The notes: generated by a model from the sequence alone, not told the origin. DNA of 64,000 bases from Neotabrizicola shimadae (GCF_019623905.1 NZ_CP069370.1:3893001-3957000); one strand, 5' to 3'. Positions 34,937 to 44,482 are shown, numbered from the stretch's first letter. Made by a program: numbers and translations.

Positions 34937-36049
34937 ATGACGGCTCCTCTGGCTGGCGTGCGGGTGATCGAGCTTGCACGCATCCTTGCCGGGCCCTGGG
35001 CCGGCCAGACGCTTGCCGACCTGGGCGCCGAGGTGATCAAGGTCGAGGCGCCCGAGGGCGACGATACCCGCCGGTGGGGGCCTCCATTCATTGAACGCGA
35101 GGGTGACCGGTCGGCGGCCTATTTCCACGCGGCGAACCGGGGCAAGAAGTCGGTCACCTGCGATTTCCGCACGCCGGAGGGGCAGGCGGCGGTGCGCCGG
35201 CTGGTGGCCGATGCCGACGTGGTGATCGAGAACTTCAAGGTGGGCGGGCTGGCGAAGTACGGGCTGGACTGGGACTCGCTTCGCGCCGTTAACCCGCGGC
35301 TGGTCTATTGCTCGATCACCGGTTTTGGCCAGACCGGGCCCTATGCGCACCGGGCGGGCTATGACTTCATCATCCAGGGCATGGCCGGGCTGATGTCTGT
35401 CACCGGCGAGCCGGATGGCCAGCCGCAGAAGGTGGGCGTGGCGGTGACGGATGTGTTCACCGGGGTCTATGCCGCCACCGCGATCCTGGCGGCGCTGATC
35501 CAGCGCCAGACGACCGGGCGCGGCCAGATGATCGACATGGCCTTGATGGATGTGGCCGTGGCGACCATGGCGAACCAGGCGCTGAACTACCTGTCCACCG
35601 GCACAGCGCCGCGGAAGATGGGCAATGCGCATCCGAACCTGGCGCCCTATGCGGTGTTCGATTGCGCGGATGGCTGGATCATCCTGGCCACCGGCAACGA
35701 CAGCCAGTACCGCAAGCTCTGTGGCATCCTGGGGCTGGAGGCGATGGCGACTGCGCCGGAGTTCCTGACCAATGCCGACCGTGTGGCCAACCGGGTGGAG
35801 ATGACGCGGGCCCTGACCGAGGCGACGACGCGCATGACCAAGGCCGAATTGCTGGCGGCCTGCGAGGCCGAGGGCGTGCCGGCCGGGCCGATCAACGACC
35901 TGGCCGAGGTCTTTGCCGACCCGCAGGTGATCGCGCGGGGGATGCGGCTGGACTTCGACGGGGTGCCGGGGGTGCGGTCGCCCTTCACCTTTTCGGAGGC
36001 CGAACTGGCGCTGGATCGGCCGGCGCCGAAGCTGGGCGAGCACGACTGA
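34937..36049 (+). CDS. Class III CoA-transferase (CaiB/BaiF family)
   Basis: A 370-residue family III CoA-transferase, which moves CoA between carboxylic acids through an Asp-linked anhydride. The N-terminus GVRVIELARILAGPWAGQTLADLGAEVIKVE is diagnostic; the catalytic Asp lies in VAVTDVFTGVYAATAIL (about residue 170), and GQTGPYAHRAGYDFIIQGMAGLMSVTGE is conserved. The acyl substrate cannot be told. It is joined to dsbA by a 1-bp gap, an association without obvious functional meaning. Confidence 0.9.
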   Translation: MTAPLAGVRVIELARILAGPWAGQTLADLGAEVIKVEAPEGDDTRRWGPPFIEREGDRSAAYFHAANRGKKSVTCDFRTPEGQAAVRRLVADADVVIENFKVGGLAKYGLDWDSLRAVNPRLVYCSITGFGQTGPYAHRAGYDFIIQGMAGLMSVTGEPDGQPQKVGVAVTDVFTGVYAATAILAALIQRQTTGRGQMIDMALMDVAVATMANQALNYLSTGTAPRKMGNAHPNLAPYAVFDCADGWIILATGNDSQYRKLCGILGLEAMATAPEFLTNADRVANRVEMTRALTEATTRMTKAELLAACEAEGVPAGPINDLAEVFADPQVIARGMRLDFDGVPGVRSPFTFSEAELALDRPAPKLGEHD

Positions 36050-36063
36050 GGGCACAAGGCACC

Positions 36064-36101
36064 ACCCTCCCCCAACCCCTCCCCACGAGGGGGAGGGGAG
36101 G
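36064..36101. repeat. CCCTCCCC-hairpin repeat, copy 5
   Basis: CCCTCCCCCAACCCCTCCCC followed by ACGA and GGGGGAGGGGAGG, nearly identical to the 14651 and 15271 copies. It lies between the convergent CoA-transferase and regulator genes. Confidence 0.75.
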
Positions 36102-36117
36102 AGCGCCGGGGCGAGGG

Positions 36118-36819
36118 TTACACCATGCGGATCACGTCGCGCGGCACAGCGAGGACATAGCCGCGCCGCGCGATGGTCTTGACCAGAAGTTCCGAGACAA
36201 GCTGGTTGCCGAGCGCGTCGCGCAGGCGCTTGACGCGGGTGGCGCCGGCGGCCTCGTCGCAGTCGGCGGCATCGCGGCCGGAGATGACGGCCTCGATCTG
36301 GGCGCCGGTCAGAACGTCGTCGTCCATCCGCGCCTCGGCCAGGACCGCGAGGGTTTCCAGCGCGGCCTCGGTCAACTGGAACTCCAGATCGTTGATATAG
36401 ACCGCCCGGCCTTCGCGGCTGATCATGAGGCTGGCCACCTGGATGCCCGACCGCTGGATCGCCGAGATGCGGCGGTTCAGCGCCACGATGGTGATGAGGA
36501 ACACGAGCGAGGCCACCATGAGGGCAGTGGCGAACAGCAGAAGCACGAAGATCACCGTGCGATAGCTGGCCAGCACATCCGAGAAGGAGGTGCCGGACTG
36601 GGCGAGAATCTCCAGAAGCTTGATCTCGGCATTGGTGGTCAGGTCGTTCTCGATGAACAGACGTTCCACCTTGGCGTTGAAGGCATTGGCGTCGGGCAGG
36701 TTCGAGAACAGGAAGACCGCCGCCGCGGCGAGAATCGCCACGATGGCCAGAACCCCGCCGGCTACCACGCCCTTGCCGGTTTTCAGCGCCTCAGTAGCGG
36801 AGGAAAAATTCGCCCGCAC
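36118..36819 (-). CDS. Membrane-anchored winged-helix regulator (two TM helices)
   Basis: A 233-residue protein not matching a classic one-component family. It has two hydrophobic helices (about 18-40, VVAGGVLAIVAILAAAAVFL; and 86-114, YRTVIFVLLLFATALMVASL) enclosing a roughly 45-residue periplasmic loop, and then a cytoplasmic OmpR-type winged helix (about 155-233; LTGAQIEAVISG, RVKRLRDALGNQLVSE, RRGYVLAVP). ToxR/CadC proteins carry the winged helix at the N-terminus; here it is C-terminal. Translation starts at GTG (36819) after AAGGAAGG. The upstream secreted-protein gene overlaps it by 29 bp. The target is unknown. Confidence 0.75.
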   Translation of the reverse strand: MRANFSSATEALKTGKGVVAGGVLAIVAILAAAAVFLFSNLPDANAFNAKVERLFIENDLTTNAEIKLLEILAQSGTSFSDVLASYRTVIFVLLLFATALMVASLVFLITIVALNRRISAIQRSGIQVASLMISREGRAVYINDLEFQLTEAALETLAVLAEARMDDDVLTGAQIEAVISGRDAADCDEAAGATRVKRLRDALGNQLVSELLVKTIARRGYVLAVPRDVIRMV

Positions 36820-37069
36820 GGTCCTTCCTTTCCGCCAGTCCTTCCGGGCCGAACACGCCCATCACATCCAGGAGTGTCCATCCCCCGGCTTGCAGGCGGG
36901 GTGCAAGCTCGTTCTTCGCGGCGCCCGGATCGCAGGCGGAATCCGGCACCTGAGCCACGCCATAGGCCAGGCGGAGCGGATCGTCCTGCTTGGCCTTGTA
37001 GTCGGCGTAGCACTCGGCCGCGGCGGGGCTGGCAAGCGTGAGGATGAAGGCGATCAGCGGCAGGCGCAT
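36791..37069 (-). CDS. Small secreted protein of unknown function
   Basis: A 92-residue protein with signal peptide MRLPLIAFILTLASPAAA, then a short mature domain with two Cys (ECYADYKAKQDDPLRLAYGV, PDSACDPGAAKNELA) that could form a disulfide. It ends within the start of the membrane regulator gene (29-bp overlap), so the two are probably co-translated; it could be a periplasmic partner. The family is unknown to me. Confidence 0.7.
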   Translation of the reverse strand: MRLPLIAFILTLASPAAAECYADYKAKQDDPLRLAYGVAQVPDSACDPGAAKNELAPRLQAGGWTLLDVMGVFGPEGLAERKDRAGEFFLRY

Positions 37070-37263
37070 CGGCGCGGTCCTTCTGGCGGGATGCATGATC
37101 CTTGCCGGGAGCGCGCGGGATATTCAATAACCCAAGGCCCGGACGGGGCCTGCTATCGGATAGCAGGGCGGTGTTATTGCCCGATTTCGGGGGATCGGGG
37201 TCTGGTCGGGCATCCCGCAGCGCATTGGTCGCGGGTCCCGCAACCGGAAGAAGGAAATCCCCC

Positions 37264-37725
37264 ATGTCCCGTGACCCGCATGTCCTGTTCGCCTCGCCCA
37301 CACTGGCCGAAACGGCCTATGTCACCTGTCGCGATGTCTCGCGGCAGATTCCGGTGGAAGGCTATGGCCCCGCGCGCCGGGTGCTGGCGGGAATCGTTGC
37401 GGTGGCGCTGGCCATCGGCGCGGCGCTGCCGGTGCGGGCAGCGACCGACGATCTGGCGACCGGGCTGGCCGCGCTTGGTGCACTGGCGCTGATCGCGGGC
37501 GAGACAGAGGGCAATCCGCCGCCGCGGGTCGCGCCGCCGCCGGAGCGGGAGGTGCGGTTTCGGCAAGACCCCGGCCCGCGCGATGCCTGCCGGTACGAGA
37601 TGGGGCCGCCGCATGAAAATGCCTGGGGCCACAGGGCCAAGCACGGCTGCGCGCCGGCACCGGGGCACAGGGACGGCCATCCGGTCAGGCATGGCAAGGG
37701 CCACGGCAAGGGCCACGGGCACTGA
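37264..37725 (+). CDS. Unknown protein with one hydrophobic helix and His-rich tail
   Basis: A 153-residue protein: about 40 residues, one hydrophobic helix (VLAGIVAVALAIGAALPVRA), a Pro-rich segment and a tail ending in HGKGHGKGHGH. The His-rich end may bind metal. The ribosome site AAGGA precedes the ATG at 37264. It resembles small Rhodobacteraceae membrane or secreted proteins but I do not recognise the family. Confidence 0.65.
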   Translation: MSRDPHVLFASPTLAETAYVTCRDVSRQIPVEGYGPARRVLAGIVAVALAIGAALPVRAATDDLATGLAALGALALIAGETEGNPPPRVAPPPEREVRFRQDPGPRDACRYEMGPPHENAWGHRAKHGCAPAPGHRDGHPVRHGKGHGKGHGH

Positions 37726-37780
37726 CGGAACTGGCGGGAGAGGGGCGGCCGGATTGTCCCCCGGTTGCCTGATCCTGCTC

Positions 37781-37817
37781 GGGGGCGGGCCGACGGGCAG
37801 GGCCCGCCCCCCTTTTG
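37781..37817 (+). terminator. Strong terminator after the His-rich protein gene
   Basis: GGGGGCGGGCC (37781-37791) pairs with GGCCCGCCCCC (37801-37811) over a 9-nt loop, followed by CTTTTGTT. It separates the plus-strand gene from the convergent glycosyltransferase operon. Confidence 0.75.
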
Positions 37818-37832
37818 TTCGGCCAGGCAGAG

Positions 37833-38525
37833 TCAGGCCGCGACGCGCATCCGCCGCATGGCGGCGATCTGGTGCAGCGCCTCGGCGGGCGAGACGGTTC
37901 GGAAGATGTCGCGCATCATGCGGGCATCGGATTTCAACCCCTCGGCAAGGCCCTGCTTGGCGGCCTTCAGCGGGCTGGAGACTCCCGGCCAGGGCACCAC
38001 GGCGAGCGACAGGCCCTGTTCGATCCAGTGCCGGTTCATCGCGACCTCGATCCCGAAGCCGGGCAGGCGGGTGAGCTCGTCGAGGTCGGCGGGCAGGTGC
38101 TGGCGGGCCATGACCCTTTCGCCCGAGATGTAATCCAGCCCGATGCGCTGCCACAGGCGCGGGGCATTGCCGCGCAGTGAGAGAGAGACATCGGCCTGGC
38201 CGTAGCGCACCGGGCGGGCCAGGGAGGTGAGGTCGCCGGGTGTGAGGCCGGTCAGATCGGCATCGAGGAACATCAGATGTGAGAAGCGCGCTGCGGCGAT
38301 GCCCGACAGAAGGGCCCGCGTCTTGCCGCCGTTCTGCGGCTGGCGGATGACCGTGACGCCGGCAATGCGCGCGGCGACCTCGGCCGTGCCATCGGTGGAG
38401 CCGTCGTCCACGACAAGCACTTCGTCCACCGCGGCGTGGCCGGCGGCGACCGACAGGACGGCGCCGATGCGCGCCGCCTCGTTCCAGGCGGGAACCACGA
38501 CCGAAAGCCCTGTCCAGTGCGTCAT
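37833..38525 (-). CDS. Family 2 glycosyltransferase (Agt-like), last gene of lipid operon
   Basis: A 230-residue GT2 enzyme: VVVPAWNEAARIG, DDGSTDGTAEV and LDADLTGLT give the nucleotide-sugar and metal sites. There is no transmembrane anchor. It is the last gene of the PlcP-like operon and overlaps the DedA-like stop by 4 bp (ATGA). In phosphate-starved bacteria a GT of this kind (Agt) adds glucose or glucuronate to diacylglycerol produced by PlcP; that is my best guess. The acceptor lipid is not defined by the sequence. Confidence 0.8.
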   Translation of the reverse strand: MTHWTGLSVVVPAWNEAARIGAVLSVAAGHAAVDEVLVVDDGSTDGTAEVAARIAGVTVIRQPQNGGKTRALLSGIAAARFSHLMFLDADLTGLTPGDLTSLARPVRYGQADVSLSLRGNAPRLWQRIGLDYISGERVMARQHLPADLDELTRLPGFGIEVAMNRHWIEQGLSLAVVPWPGVSSPLKAAKQGLAEGLKSDARMMRDIFRTVSPAEALHQIAAMRRMRVAA

Positions 38526-39097
38526 TCGGCGGGCATCCCGGCGCTGCGCGTCATGCGGTAAAGCGCAAAGGCAAAGCCGCCCAGCAAGAGGATCGCCGCC
38601 CAGAACAGCGCGTTTTCCACATCGGGCAGGGCCGCACCAAAGAGCCAACCGATGAGGAAGAAGACGGCGGTCTTGGGGATGGTGGCGAGGAGGTTCCACC
38701 ACAGGAAGGGCAGAACCGGCATCCGCGCCGATCCAGCGGTGACAAGAACCAGCGCCCCGGCGGTGTGGGTGAGCTTGCCCAGGACCAGCGTGCGCGGGCC
38801 GTGGCGGCGGAAGTGTTCGGCCACCTGCGCCAGGCGGGCATCGGTCAGGCCAAGCCTGCGGCGCCAGCGTTCCGGCAGGCGGGCCACGCCGCGGCGGCCG
38901 ATGAGGTAAAGGATGCTGTCGCCGATCAGGTCGGCGATGACCAGCGCGGCGATGGCGCCCCAGACGGGGATCAGGCCGAGTTTCGCGAGCCAACCCGCCA
39001 CGATGGTGACGATCGGGCCTTCCACGATGGCCATGGGGACCAGAACCGGCAGGCCCTGCGCGCCGATGGCCGAGATGGTGGAGGCGACGTCAGCCAT
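38522..39097 (-). CDS. DedA/VTT-domain membrane protein
   Basis: A 191-residue polytopic membrane protein of the DedA/SNARE-associated (VTT) family, with GDSILYLIGRRGV and the conserved FRRHGPRTLVLGKLTHTAGA loop. DedA proteins act as lipid scramblases or transporters for undecaprenyl phosphate, phosphatidylethanolamine and others. Within a lipid-remodelling operon it may flip the new glycolipid. It is separated by 3 bp from the upstream glycosyltransferase gene. Confidence 0.82.
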   Translation of the reverse strand: MADVASTISAIGAQGLPVLVPMAIVEGPIVTIVAGWLAKLGLIPVWGAIAALVIADLIGDSILYLIGRRGVARLPERWRRRLGLTDARLAQVAEHFRRHGPRTLVLGKLTHTAGALVLVTAGSARMPVLPFLWWNLLATIPKTAVFFLIGWLFGAALPDVENALFWAAILLLGGFAFALYRMTRSAGMPAE

Positions 39098-39100
39098 GGG

Positions 39101-40186
39101 TCATTCCGCCGGTCTGGCCGGGGCCATGTCATTGCCGCGCCAGGTGAAGCCGGGGCGGGCGAAGGTGGCGACCCAGATCGCGGGCAACATCAGGTCGCGG
39201 ACCAGGCTGGCCGCCAGGTCGGCCGGACCCATGGGCCATCCGGCGCGCAATGCCAGCACGGCCTCGGCCGCGTACCACAGTCCAATGACGGCCAGCGCAG
39301 GCAGGATGCCCAAGGGCAGGACCATGAGAGCGGGCAGGAAGGGGCCGTTCAGCGGCTCGAGCAGGAAGAGCGCGGGGAAGCCGGCGCGGCGCACCCGGCT
39401 CCAGCGCAGCTGACGGTCCCAGACCGCGCGCCAGGACCGGCGGCCGATGGGTTGGGCGAAGGGGCGGGGCACGAGGCGGACCTTAAGGCCAAGGCTGCGG
39501 ATCGCCTTGGTGGCGGCGACATCCTCGGCCAGTTCGCGGCCAAGCACGGCCAGGCCGCCAGCCTTGTTCAGGATGCGGCGGTTGAAGAACAGCGTCTTGC
39601 CCTGGGCGAAGCCCGCGTCCAGCGCGGCGGCGGCCAGTTGCACACGCGCCTGGTTGCCATTCAGCACTGCGGCTTCGACCCGGGCGGCCATGCCACGGGG
39701 CTGCCAGCCCCAGGCGGGCGAGGAGACAAGGCCGGTGCCCGGTGTCCAGGCGGCTGAAAGGGTGGCGAGGTAGTCGGGCGGCAGCATCAGGTTGCTGTCG
39801 GCCATGGCGATCCAGTCATGCGCCGCTCTGTCCCAGGCGCGGGCGACGTTGTTGAGCTTCGGATTGCCGCTGATGCGCTGTTCGCCGACCATCAGCCGTG
39901 CGTTCACCCGCGGGTGTTCGGCGATAAGGCGGCGGACCAGCGGCACGGCGGCATCGGATTCCGATGCGGCGCAGAACAGGATCTCGGCGGCGGGGGGAGA
40001 CAGGCGGAAGCTGGAGCCAAGCGTCATCTCGTCAAACGGATCGACGCCGCAGACCGGGCGGATCAGCGTGATCTCGGGCGGCTGGCCCGTTGCGGGCAGG
40101 CGGCGGTTCAGCTGGATCATGCACAGCACCGCCGTGGCAAGGTGCAGCCCAAGAATCAGGAAGCCGATCACGGCAAGGACTGTCAA
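39101..40186 (-). CDS. Ceramide-glucosyltransferase-like GT21 enzyme
   Basis: A 361-residue membrane glycosyltransferase: one N-terminal helix (TVLAVIGFLILGLHLATAVL), a GT2-like catalytic domain with ADSNLMLP, the acid ELAEDVAATKAIR and the (Q/R)xxRW motif in RQLRWSRVRR, then two C-terminal hydrophobic regions. The order is that of ceramide glucosyltransferase (GT21), which also includes diacylglycerol and hopanoid (HpnI) transferases. It overlaps the PlcP-like stop by 4 bp. Which lipid it glycosylates is open. Confidence 0.83.
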   Translation of the reverse strand: MTVLAVIGFLILGLHLATAVLCMIQLNRRLPATGQPPEITLIRPVCGVDPFDEMTLGSSFRLSPPAAEILFCAASESDAAVPLVRRLIAEHPRVNARLMVGEQRISGNPKLNNVARAWDRAAHDWIAMADSNLMLPPDYLATLSAAWTPGTGLVSSPAWGWQPRGMAARVEAAVLNGNQARVQLAAAALDAGFAQGKTLFFNRRILNKAGGLAVLGRELAEDVAATKAIRSLGLKVRLVPRPFAQPIGRRSWRAVWDRQLRWSRVRRAGFPALFLLEPLNGPFLPALMVLPLGILPALAVIGLWYAAEAVLALRAGWPMGPADLAASLVRDLMLPAIWVATFARPGFTWRGNDMAPARPAE

Positions 40187-41007
40187 AGGACAGGCTCCAG
40201 TTCGTTCAGGCCTTCTTGCGGCGCCGGCAGGGGGGCGAAGGCCGGCACGGACACAAGGCGCAGGTGCCCCTCCACGTCTTCGGCAATGGCCGTCAGGCTG
40301 TCAACCCAGTCGCCGCAGTTCACATAGGTCAGCCCGTCGCGGTCGTGCAGTGCAGGCTTGTGGAAATGGCCGCAGATCACCCCGTCGTGCCCCTGGGCCT
40401 GGGCCAGCGCGATCAGCCGGCGTTCATGCGCGGCGCCCCAGGCAAGGCAGGCGTTCACGGCGGACAGGAGCCGCTCGATCAGGCTGCGGTGGTCGGCTGG
40501 CAGGTTGCGGCGCAGCCGCCGCAGCGCGGCGTCGATACCGCGGAGCGACCCGTCCAGGCGGGTGCCGATGCGGGTGGCCAGGTGGTGACGCAGGATGCGC
40601 GCATCGCAGGCGTCGCCATGCAGCACCAGGAAGCTGCGGCCGCGGGCGGTCCGGTGCACGGCTGTGTCAAGCGCCACGGCCCCGGCAAAGGGCGAGACCG
40701 TCTCCTTCAGCGCGGCGTCGTGGTTGCCGGCCAACAGCACCAGTTCCATGCCTTGAGCCATACGCTCGCGGATCAAGTCGATGATGCTGTCATGCAGCGC
40801 CGACCAGCGCGGCCGCAGCGGGTGCCAGACATCGAGGATGTCGCCAACCAAATAAAGGCGGTCGGCCGAGTTCTGGCGCAGGAAATCCAGCAGCCGGTCA
40901 GCCCGGCAGCCATGCGCCCCCAGATGAAGGTCTGACAGGAAAAGGGTCCGGTGGTGATACCGGATGTTGGGGAGGCTGGTCGTGTCGTCGGCAGGATGTT
41001 GAGTCAT
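40183..41007 (-). CDS. plcP: PlcP-like metallophosphoesterase (LpxH superfamily)
   Basis: A 274-residue calcineurin-fold phosphoesterase with all metal motifs: SDLHLG, GDILDVW, GNHD, HGDACD, CGHFHKP. It belongs to the UDP-2,3-diacylglucosamine diphosphatase/PlcP group; the RTLFLSDLHLGAHGCRAD and ICGHFHKP, GDWVDSLTAI segments and the operon context favour PlcP, the phospholipase C that turns phosphatidylcholine and phosphatidylethanolamine into diacylglycerol under phosphate limitation. A true LpxH role is an alternative. The ATG at 41007 starts the operon; a Pho-box-like site lies just upstream. Confidence 0.8.
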   Translation of the reverse strand: MTQHPADDTTSLPNIRYHHRTLFLSDLHLGAHGCRADRLLDFLRQNSADRLYLVGDILDVWHPLRPRWSALHDSIIDLIRERMAQGMELVLLAGNHDAALKETVSPFAGAVALDTAVHRTARGRSFLVLHGDACDARILRHHLATRIGTRLDGSLRGIDAALRRLRRNLPADHRSLIERLLSAVNACLAWGAAHERRLIALAQAQGHDGVICGHFHKPALHDRDGLTYVNCGDWVDSLTAIAEDVEGHLRLVSVPAFAPLPAPQEGLNELEPVL

Positions 41008-41036
41008 GCCCCTGTCCCTTTTGTGGCTGTCCCGCA

Positions 41037-41068
41037 TTTATCCCCAGACCGGCACAGCTTCGTGACAT
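41037..41068 (-). promoter_or_regulatory. Candidate Pho box and -10 element for the plcP operon
   Basis: On the minus strand ATGTCAC-GAAG-CTGTGCC (41068-41051) resembles a PHO box (two 7-mers of CTGTCAY spaced by 4). It is followed after 8 bp by GATAAA (41042-41037), a plausible -10. An extra CTGTC half-site lies immediately upstream (41080-41076). The box lies 43 bp before the plcP ATG, which suits a PhoB-activated promoter. Confidence 0.55.
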
Positions 41069-41119
41069 ACGGCGCGACAGAGGCTTTCCGTCGCATCCAA
41101 CCCGCGTTATTCCATCAAG

Positions 41120-41746
41120 ATGAGCAGTCGGTCCCCCGATTTCAATCACGAGTCCCGGCTGATGAGGCGCGGCATTCTGCGCGTCGCGGGGGTGGACGAG
41201 GTGGGGCGCGGCCCGCTTGCCGGCCCGGTGGTCGCCGCTGCCGTCATTCTTGACCCTGCGCGAATTCCGTCTGGCCTGGCGGATTCCAAGGTGCTCTCCG
41301 CGCCGAGGCGCGAGCGGTTGCACGACGAAGTCCGCGCCTGCGCCCTTGCCGTTTCAGTCGCCGAGGCATCGGTGGAGGAAATCGACCGGCTGAACATCCT
41401 TCACGCCAGCCTGCTGGCGATGCGGCGCGCGGTCGAGGCGCTGCCGGAGGTGGGTTTCGCCCTGGTGGATGGCAATCGTGTTCCGCCCGGCCTGCCCTGC
41501 CCGGGCGAGGCGGTGGTGAAGGGCGATGCGCTCTGCCTGTCGATTGCGGCGGCCTCAATCGTGGCCAAGGTCGTGCGCGACCGGCTCATGGTGGATTTGG
41601 CGCAACAGCACCCCGGCTATGGCTGGGAAGCGAATGCAGGCTACCCCACAAAGGTCCATCTGGATGCGCTTCTACATCTGGGTGTGACCCCTGTGCATAG
41701 GCGTTCGTTCGGCCCCGTCCACAAGATATTGTATCAAGGACTTTAA
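41120..41746 (+). CDS. rnhB: Ribonuclease HII
   Basis: A 208-residue endonuclease that removes ribonucleotides from RNA-DNA hybrids. The catalytic carboxylates are in GVDEVGRGP (Asp26, Glu27) and LVDGNR (Asp117), with [21 protein letters not shown] downstream. It is divergent from plcP and 98 bp upstream of ccrM, an arrangement common in Rhodobacterales. Confidence 0.95.
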   Translation: MSSRSPDFNHESRLMRRGILRVAGVDEVGRGPLAGPVVAAAVILDPARIPSGLADSKVLSAPRRERLHDEVRACALAVSVAEASVEEIDRLNILHASLLAMRRAVEALPEVGFALVDGNRVPPGLPCPGEAVVKGDALCLSIAAASIVAKVVRDRLMVDLAQQHPGYGWEANAGYPTKVHLDALLHLGVTPVHRRSFGPVHKILYQGL

Positions 41747-41756
41747 TTAAGTCGTT

Positions 41757-42957
<1,201 letters not shown>

Positions 42958-43013
42958 GCCGACGATCCAGACAAATCAGGGATGCCTGAGCCGCGGTCCG
43001 CCTGCGGCACACT

Positions 43014-43043
43014 CCCCGCCCTGTCTTCAGGGCGGGGCCTTTT
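43014..43043 (+). terminator. Rho-independent terminator after ccrM
   Basis: CCCCGCCCTG (43014-43023) and CAGGGCGGGG (43028-43037) form a perfect 10-bp stem over TCTT, followed by CCTTTTC. Confidence 0.85.
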
Positions 43044-43071
43044 CGTTGTGTGGCCTGGGGCGTGACTCGGG

Positions 43072-43150
43072 GCGTCCGAGCTCGGACGCTTTGGTGGGCC
43101 AAATGAAATCAAAGGGTTGTGCGGGCGCATTAACTCGGCGTTCACAAATC
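43072..43150 (+). repeat. Dispersed 79-bp repeat, copy 3
   Basis: The perfect palindrome GCGTCCGAGCTCGGACGC (43072-43089) with the same tail (TCAAAGGGTT, GCATTAACTCGG) as copies 1 and 2. It lies beyond the ccrM terminator, in the gap to the convergent TetR gene. Confidence 0.8.
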
Positions 43151-43189
43151 CGGCTTCTGCTCGCCAGCGTCGTCCGGGTTTGATCGGCG

Positions 43190-43891
43190 TCAGGCGGTGG
43201 CCGGAAGGCTGCCGCGCAGGTAGAGGCGCACGGCGCGGCGCACGGTGGATTCGGTTTCCATCGCGGTGCTTTTGCCGCAGTCGATGAAGCGGCGCTGCAT
43301 CGCTCCGAAACCGAGCCAGAGCGACATCAGGTCTTCGGCCGACTGCACCGCATCGCCTTCGGCGATTTCGCCGCGCGCCATCGCTTCGGTCAGGAGCGAG
43401 GCGAGCAACTGGCGCACCCGTCCGGGGCCGGCGTCGAAGAAGCGTCGGGCCACGTCGCTGTTGCGATGGGCTTCAAGGCTGAGGGCGCGGTCGAGCGCCT
43501 GATGACAGGGTTCGCCCAGCATGTTCACGAGGGCCATGCCGAAGCGGACGAGCCGGTCTTCGAGATTGCCTTCGCCCCCGATTTCGGCGGTGAGTTCGTG
43601 GGAAAGCCGATCCGTCTCGCGCTTGACGATGGCTTCCAGGATGGCGGCCTTGTCGCCGAAATGGGCATATACCGTGACCTTCGAGACGCCAGAGGCCGCG
43701 GCGATGGCCTCGATCGGGGCGCCCTGGATGCCCTTTTCGGCGAAGAGATGCACGGCGGCGTCGAGGATGGCCTCGCGCTTCTCCAGGTCTTTCGGCCGGC
43801 CCGGCGATTTCACGGTCATGTCCGTCGCCTCGTTGCACCCCTTCGGGACTGCGGACAAGGCTAAGGACTCATGTTTGACGAAGCAAGTCAT
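43190..43891 (-). CDS. TetR/AcrR family transcriptional regulator
   Basis: A 233-residue regulator (or 209 residues if it starts at 43819). The HTH IEAIAAASGVSKVTVYAHFG is clear, followed by a helical ligand domain of the AefR/TetR_C type. The start at 43891 has an excellent GGAGGT site, while the downstream ATG fits the usual TetR N-terminus better, so both are noted. It lies 69 bp after the co-oriented secreted-repeat gene (43961-44482), and CGTTCAG-type sites upstream of that gene could be its operators. It is unlikely to be AcuR, given its distance from acuI. Confidence 0.82.
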   Translation of the reverse strand: MTCFVKHESLALSAVPKGCNEATDMTVKSPGRPKDLEKREAILDAAVHLFAEKGIQGAPIEAIAAASGVSKVTVYAHFGDKAAILEAIVKRETDRLSHELTAEIGGEGNLEDRLVRFGMALVNMLGEPCHQALDRALSLEAHRNSDVARRFFDAGPGRVRQLLASLLTEAMARGEIAEGDAVQSAEDLMSLWLGFGAMQRRFIDCGKSTAMETESTVRRAVRLYLRGSLPATA

Positions 43892-43960
43892 GGCATACCT
43901 CCAGACAGACCGAAGCCGGCCCCCGCAGGGGACCGGCCTGGGCTGTTCTTGCGGCAGGGA

Positions 43961-44482
43961 TCAGTCCGAGATCGAGGACTGCATCAGCACCAGTTCCGAC
44001 AGGGAGTAGTCGTCGGGGTTCACGCCGAGGGTCTTGGCGAGCTGGATCTTGCCCGGGTTGGCCGAGGCATCCGGCGTGTTGCGGTTGGCGTGCGACAGCC
44101 AGTATTCCACGCGGACCGCATCATTTTCCTTCTGCGCTTCGATCAGGCCGACCAGTTCCGCCTGGGTGTACTGACCAGGCTGCACGCCAGCGGCGCGGGC
44201 CAGTTGTTCCAGACCGACGCTGTCGGTGTTCTGGGCCGGGTTGGCGCGGTTGGCACCCGAGATGAAGTAGTTGGCGGTCCGGCTGTCGTTGTCGCGCTTG
44301 GCGTCGATGATCGCCTGAAGCTCGGCGGCGGTGTAGATGCCCGGCTGGACGCCGGCCGAAGCCGCGAGTTGCGCGTCATTCGAGGCGTTCGGGGCCGGGG
44401 CGGCACCGCTGGCGAAGGCAGCGCCGGACAGCAGGGCGGCGATCACGGCGGAGAGCACGATGGTCTTGGAGGAGGAGGTCAT
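43961..44482 (-). CDS. Secreted protein with three tandem about 45-residue repeats
   Basis: A 173-residue protein with a signal peptide (TSSSKTIVLSAVIAALLSGA plus AFA, about 1-25) followed by three copies of a repeat with the core LA.xxGV.PG.YT..EL..I...., at about 38-83, 87-134 and 140-173 (the last truncated). The spacer of each full copy ends ISGANR or SHANR. No known enzyme motif is seen; repeats of this type occur in secreted proteins of Rhodobacteraceae. It is cotranscribed toward the TetR gene. Confidence 0.78.
   Translation of the reverse strand: MTSSSKTIVLSAVIAALLSGAAFASGAAPAPNASNDAQLAASAGVQPGIYTAAELQAIIDAKRDNDSRTANYFISGANRANPAQNTDSVGLEQLARAAGVQPGQYTQAELVGLIEAQKENDAVRVEYWLSHANRNTPDASANPGKIQLAKTLGVNPDDYSLSELVLMQSSISD

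Noticed and set aside
43190-43891. TetR gene as AcuR, the DMSP/acrylate regulator
   Set aside because: It is separated from acuI by the secreted-repeat gene and a 489-bp gap, and the C-terminal domain looks AefR-like; a MarR gene is nearer the acuI unit.
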